Positions 7,301 to 10,015 of a stretch of DNA of 10,015 bases are shown piece by piece. The position numbers and the translations under genes are program-made. Every line of letters starts with the position of its first letter. The stretch's first letter is position 1. The stretch spans positions 1 through 10,015 of the forward strand of contig DAOUTP010000050.1 of NCBI GenBank assembly GCA_030626645.1. Direction: 5' to 3'. Below the pieces are notes generated by a model. That model was not told the DNA's origin, did not search any database, and worked only from the letters and a program-made list of their open reading frames with translations. Source of the stretch: Candidatus Cloacimonadota bacterium. GTDB taxonomy: Bacteria; Cloacimonadota; Cloacimonadia; Cloacimonadales; TCS61.

Positions 7301-8180
7301 TGTAGCTACAGACGGTGAGATCTCATTCTACAAAAAAGTATCCTCAGAGAGTAATTATGATTATCTGAGATTCTATATTAATAATCAGGAACAAGGTGAA
7401 TGGGCAGGTAATGTAGCCTGGTCACAGGAGACATATTCAGTATCAGCCGGAACCAATACAGAATTCAAGTGGGAATATGACAAAGATGGTTCTGTCAGCA
7501 CAGGAAGTGATTGTGCATGGATCGATGAGATCATATTCCCATCAGTAGGTGGTGGTGATGCTCCTATTATCAGCCTGAGCACAGAAGAGATTGATTTTGG
7601 TAATGTAGACATAGGTGATACAGCAACCGAACAACTCACAATTTTCAATTTGGGAACAGTTGAACTTAATGGTACTATTACAGCTCCGGAAGGCTTCTCA
7701 TCCGAACTGACAAATTATTCTGTAGAAGCAAGTGGAGAACTTGTGATCGATATTGAATTTACTCCAACCGAAGCAATAGCATATTCAGATGATCTTGTTA
7801 TCACCAGTAATGATCCTAACCAGGGTGAAGTAACTGTAGCTCTCAGCGGAACCGGTATAAGCACAGGAAATGACCTTGATCTTATTCCAGCCGTTACAGA
7901 ACTCACCGGTAACTATCCGAATCCATTCAATCCTACCACCAATGTTAATTTCAGTTTGAAAGCTGATTCCAAAGTATCACTTATAATCTACAATGTTCGT
8001 GGACAGAGAGTGAAGACACTGGTTGCAGGAAATATGCAGGCAGGATATCATTCTCTAGTCTGGGATGGAAGAGATGATAATGGTAAGAGTGTATCGAGTG
8101 GAATATATTTCAGCGGATTTGATGCAGCTGATAAAATCGGTGACTACACCAGCGTTAAGAAAATGATCCTGTTGAAATAA
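4392..8180 (+). CDS. Secreted multidomain gingipain-family (C25) cysteine peptidase with C-terminal FlgD-like/type IX-type sorting domain
   Basis: The 1262-aa protein starts with a signal peptide (1-19, MKKTILVSIFALIGITLLA). A gingipain-type propeptide region follows (about 30-235, including GAPKLPIIRKIISVPYGAEV and SPIQYNPVEGSLLVLNNIEI). The C25 catalytic domain (about 243-600) has FVLFVGDVAQIP (309-320), the His motif YTAHGSSTSW with H452, and the Cys motif VGNCCLTNKF with C485 as probable nucleophile, ending YSLMGDPSLT. Next come an Ig-like domain (about 605-687), two related Ig/CARDB-like modules (about 690-805 and 806-915), a cleaved-adhesin/MAM-like jelly roll (about 918-1050, ENFETGDFSLFDW...CAWIDEIIFP), an ASPM-SPD2-Hydin-like module (about 1056-1155, LSTEEIDFGNVDIGDTATEQ) and a C-terminal domain (1170-1262) with NYPNPFNPTT and NVRGQRVKTL. 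It is expected to be exported, activated by propeptide removal and anchored or released at the cell surface to digest protein. AAGGAG at 4378-4383 supports the start. Substrate specificity cannot be read from the sequence. Confidence 0.93.
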   Translation: MKKTILVSIFALIGITLLANISSINLSSSSTELELLRSNDNGLQLKLNMEEITSFEVITEEGAFSQISIEGFTHSKIIGAPKLPIIRKIISVPYGAEVTAEVLNYKTMKYELKDFGINNPLMPAQLPVPKSADPSEIVFSYDPKSYSKNQFTSNELISVDELGIMRGVRLFVVEVSPIQYNPVEGSLLVLNNIEIQVDFVGGDHAQTQWERSRTYSPYFESTFANSIINYSHARSRDQITQYPIKYVIVSDPMFQTQLQPFIEWKTEKGFEVIEAYTDEPNVGNTTTSIKSFLQDLYDAGTPEDPAPSFVLFVGDVAQIPAWNGTASPSGHITDLSYARLDGTDYVADMYYGRFSANNTVELQPQIDKTLEYEKFEMPDPSYLEEVVMIAGVDASYAPTHGNGQINYGTTYYFNAAHGILSHTYLYPLSGSSSAQIIQNVSDGVGYVNYTAHGSSTSWGNPSFTIPNINSLQNEHKYGLAVGNCCLTNKFEVYTCFGEAWLRAENKGAIGYIGGTNNTYWDEDFWWGVGVGTPTANPTYESTGQGVYDGLFHDHGEDFTNWYTTAAGMIFNGNLAVTEGGSGMINYYWEIYSLMGDPSLTAYLGVPEENLATYPDVIFLGLDNIQITAEPYSYVSLTMDGVIHGNGLIDESGIISLDFEAFITPGIAKLVITRQNFEPLIDEIEVIPNAGAYIIVNSYATNDNNNNIPEYDETITLDVDLENVGIDDATNVNITLSAEDTYITITDADETVALITAGEIVSLIEAFSFDVADNIPDQHQIAFDVEMIGDEGTWNSTIFITFNAPLLEAGTMEIVDSGGDGVLDPGETATLLIPILNAGNAVSEDIVAVLTSASPALITVINGTFDMTGLGIGEDDIASFDIEVADDATLGMIATLGLMINSGGYTSAFPYYPSIGLIMENFETGDFSLFDWQMGAFGWVIDNTTAYEGDYCAESANINDNQTASISVTMDVATDGEISFYKKVSSESNYDYLRFYINNQEQGEWAGNVAWSQETYSVSAGTNTEFKWEYDKDGSVSTGSDCAWIDEIIFPSVGGGDAPIISLSTEEIDFGNVDIGDTATEQLTIFNLGTVELNGTITAPEGFSSELTNYSVEASGELVIDIEFTPTEAIAYSDDLVITSNDPNQGEVTVALSGTGISTGNDLDLIPAVTELTGNYPNPFNPTTNVNFSLKADSKVSLIIYNVRGQRVKTLVAGNMQAGYHSLVWDGRDDNGKSVSSGIYFSGFDAADKIGDYTSVKKMILLK

Positions 8181-8221
8181 ATCGTTTAATTATACCACTC
8201 TTGAGTGATTAGATAAATATT

Positions 8222-8256
8222 AAGCCCTGTCTGGCAACTGTCAAATAGGGCTTTTT
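8222..8256 (+). terminator. Rho-independent terminator after the first C25 peptidase gene
   Basis: AAGCCCT (8222-8228) pairs with AGGGCTT (8247-8253) to form a 7-bp stem, which G-U and U-A pairs can extend by two. A T-run (8252-8256) follows immediately. It lies 42 bases past the peptidase stop codon and separates the two peptidase genes into distinct transcription units. Confidence 0.85.
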
Positions 8257-8277
8257 ATTATATATTAATATTTATTT

Positions 8278-8307
8278 TTGGAACCTTTATTGCATTTATA
8301 TTATAAA
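8278..8307 (+). promoter_or_regulatory. Candidate sigma70-type promoter for the second C25 peptidase gene
   Basis: TTGGAA (8278-8283) is followed, after 18 bases, by TATAAA (8302-8307). The site lies between the terminator and the AGGAG ribosome binding site at 8320-8324. Its presence downstream of a strong terminator fits independent transcription. Its -35 hexamer starts TTGG, like the candidate upstream of the first peptidase gene. Confidence 0.4.
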
Positions 8308-8333
8308 ATAAATTATATTAGGAGTTAATAAAT

Positions 8334-10015
8334 ATGGAAAAGAGATTCATATTCGTTTTAGTAAGTTTAATAATTATGAGTACAGTTCTTTCTGCAACTG
8401 TTATAAATAAGGAATTTACATTTGACGAACCAACAATCAAAAAAATTGATAATTATGATAGGATCACAATTGATGGGCTTTCATACAATTATGAACCGGG
8501 TCATCCTGAAATTCCTGTCTTACCTGTCCAGATAGCTATTCCTGCAGGTGAAGAAGCAATAAAAGTGGAAGTAAGCTATAAAAGTGCCGAATCTGTAACC
8601 GGTACTTATAATGTTTATCCGCGTCAGAAACCATATCCATTAAGCTATAAAGGTGAAGTTACATTCGTAGAACCAGCAAATGAGATCTATTCTAAAAATG
8701 AGTTTTATCCTGCTGAATTGGTCTCTGAAGTTACCACACAATATCTTCGCGGACACTCGATTGCACTTCTAAATCTTTTTCCAATACAATATAATCCGGT
8801 AACACAAGAATTGCTTTATCACAGCTCAATAACAATTTCTATTGAGACAAAGCATACTGCACAAGCGGCTTCATCCTTCCAAAGATTTTATCGTGATGAT
8901 GTCTCAACCAAAAACAGAGTTAAGCAACTTGTTTGCAACCCTGAAGAAATATCTTCTTATCCTGCGTCAGGCAGAAATCGTGATATAACTTTTGATTACA
9001 TTATTATCACGAGCTCTACATATGAATCCGATTTTGCTGATTTTGTAGAATTCAAGATCGGACAGGGATATAATGTATTCTTAAAAACAACTAACGAAAT
9101 CTATAATGAATACACTGGAGCGGACAATAGCGAAAAAGTCAGAAATTTTATAATTGATGCTTATGAAACCATGGGAGCAGAATACATCCTTCTGGGTGGA
9201 GATACTGCTATAGTTCCTTATAGGGGCTTCTGGGTTAATTCCTATGGCACAGAAGATTACAATATTCCTTCCGACCTTTACTTTTCTGGTTTAGATAGAA
9301 TCGGTACAGGTACAGGACCAGATTGGAATGTGGATGGAGACAATAAATGGGGTGAACATGTTGAAGCTGATTATTACAGTGAAGTTTATATTGGAAGGAT
9401 CTCAGCTGGAAACTCTGCTGAATTCGCTGCTGCTATTAATAAGCAGATCATGTATCAGGACAGCCCGGTTATTGCCGATCTGGAAAAATCATTAATGGTG
9501 GGTGAAGAGTTGAATAATTCTCCTCAAACGAATGGTGGAGACTATAAAGATGAGATCGTTACTGGTGGATATTTTAACGGTTATTCAACTGCCGGACTTC
9601 CTGCAAATTTCACTAACGAAACTCTTTATGACATGGATGGATTCTGGAATACCAGTCAATTATTTACTAAAATGAATAGTGGCATTAATTTACTTAATCA
9701 TTTGGGGCATTCAGGTGTTCAATACAATATGAAATTATACAATTCTGATGTAAATAACACCAACATTACTGTAAACGGTGTAAACCATAACTATTTTATT
9801 ATTTACAGTCAGGGCTGCTTACCTGCAGCCATTGAACAGGACTGTATTGTAGAAAAATTTACTACTATTGAAAACGGTTGTGCAGTTTTTGTTGGAAACT
9901 CACGTTATGGCTGGTATATGCCGGGTGGAACAAATTCCAGTTCTCAATTAATGGATAGAGAATTCTTCGATGCATTATTTGGAGAAGATATAACTCAAGT
10001 TGGACCGATGAATGC
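8334..10015 (+). CDS. Second secreted C25-family cysteine peptidase, N-terminal part (runs off the right edge)
   Basis: The frame is open from ATG 8334 to the window end, 560 complete codons, with AGGAG nine bases upstream of the start. Residues 1-21 are a signal peptide (MEKRFIFVLVSLIIMSTVLSA). Residues about 22-215 look like a gingipain-type propeptide (YEPGHPEIPVLPVQIAIPAG, FPIQYNPVTQELLYHSSITI). The catalytic domain starts near 220 (FDYIIITSS) and includes YILLGGDTAIVPYR, an EF-hand-like acidic loop (330-341), VYIGRIS, the His motif NHLGHSG (H459) and the Cys motif YSQGCLPAA (C495). The last visible residues are still in or just after the catalytic domain, so any downstream Ig modules or sorting domain lie outside the window. 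It is a paralogue in type, not a recent duplicate, of the gene upstream: the fold order matches, but motifs and loops differ throughout. The role is inferred to be extracellular protein degradation. Confidence 0.9.
   Translation, partial: MEKRFIFVLVSLIIMSTVLSATVINKEFTFDEPTIKKIDNYDRITIDGLSYNYEPGHPEIPVLPVQIAIPAGEEAIKVEVSYKSAESVTGTYNVYPRQKPYPLSYKGEVTFVEPANEIYSKNEFYPAELVSEVTTQYLRGHSIALLNLFPIQYNPVTQELLYHSSITISIETKHTAQAASSFQRFYRDDVSTKNRVKQLVCNPEEISSYPASGRNRDITFDYIIITSSTYESDFADFVEFKIGQGYNVFLKTTNEIYNEYTGADNSEKVRNFIIDAYETMGAEYILLGGDTAIVPYRGFWVNSYGTEDYNIPSDLYFSGLDRIGTGTGPDWNVDGDNKWGEHVEADYYSEVYIGRISAGNSAEFAAAINKQIMYQDSPVIADLEKSLMVGEELNNSPQTNGGDYKDEIVTGGYFNGYSTAGLPANFTNETLYDMDGFWNTSQLFTKMNSGINLLNHLGHSGVQYNMKLYNSDVNNTNITVNGVNHNYFIIYSQGCLPAAIEQDCIVEKFTTIENGCAVFVGNSRYGWYMPGGTNSSSQLMDREFFDALFGEDITQVGPMN

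Noticed and set aside
4882..7906. Several short ORFs on both strands inside the large peptidase gene (for example 5257-5619, 5664-6053, 6725-7063 and 7385-7648 on the minus strand)
   Set aside because: The 1262-codon frame shows continuous recognisable domains throughout; these others are low-complexity shadows.
1..10015. CRISPR array, tRNA/rRNA genes, insertion sequences, phage genes
   Set aside because: No regularly spaced direct repeats, tRNA-like cloverleaf, rRNA signature, transposase or terminal inverted repeat was seen on either strand by eye.

Overview
This AT-rich window carries a leftward block of housekeeping and envelope genes and a rightward pair of secreted peptidase genes. The two blocks diverge from a 172-bp intergenic region at 4220-4391. 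The second protein's C25 peptidase core, the first protein's FlgD-like/type IX-type C-terminal domain (YPNPFNP...NVRGQRVKTL...GYHSLVWDGRDDNG...SGIYF) and the AT-rich coding style suggest an FCB-group bacterium. Candidatus Cloacimonadota or a neighbouring candidate lineage is the best guess. This is inferred from protein style only; the window has no rRNA or phylogenetic marker.

Left block, minus strand, in order of transcription: a 112-aa coiled-coil protein (4219-3881), RuvX/YqgF (3841-3428), the MltG endolytic murein transglycosylase (3431-2445), a CPA2-type Na+/H+ antiporter membrane domain (2445-1279), a two-domain regulator joining a PTS EIIA-type domain to a P-II-like domain (1241-417), and the N-terminal part of a small exported protein (344-1, running off the window). 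ruvX/mltG overlap by 4 bases and mltG/antiporter by 1 base. The other gaps are 37-72 bases, so the block looks like one operon. The antiporter has no cytosolic regulatory domain of its own and is followed directly by the EIIA/P-II-like protein, which suggests a transporter-plus-regulator pair.

Right block, plus strand: a 1262-aa secreted gingipain-family (C25) cysteine peptidase (4392-8180) with propeptide, catalytic domain, several Ig-like modules, an adhesin/MAM-like jelly roll, an ASPM-SPD2-Hydin-like module and a C-terminal FlgD-like sorting-type domain. A clear rho-independent terminator follows it (8222-8256). A second C25-type peptidase starts at 8334 and runs off the right edge. Both proteins keep a His and Cys at the positions expected for the C25 dyad, but their catalytic domains differ. 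The second carries an EF-hand-like acidic loop that the first lacks.

Every stretch longer than about 200 bases is accounted for by a gene. No tRNA, rRNA, CRISPR array, insertion sequence or phage gene was seen. Nothing here is clearly a new system. The items most worth checking are the EIIA/P-II-like fusion beside the antiporter and the paired, differently built C25 peptidases.
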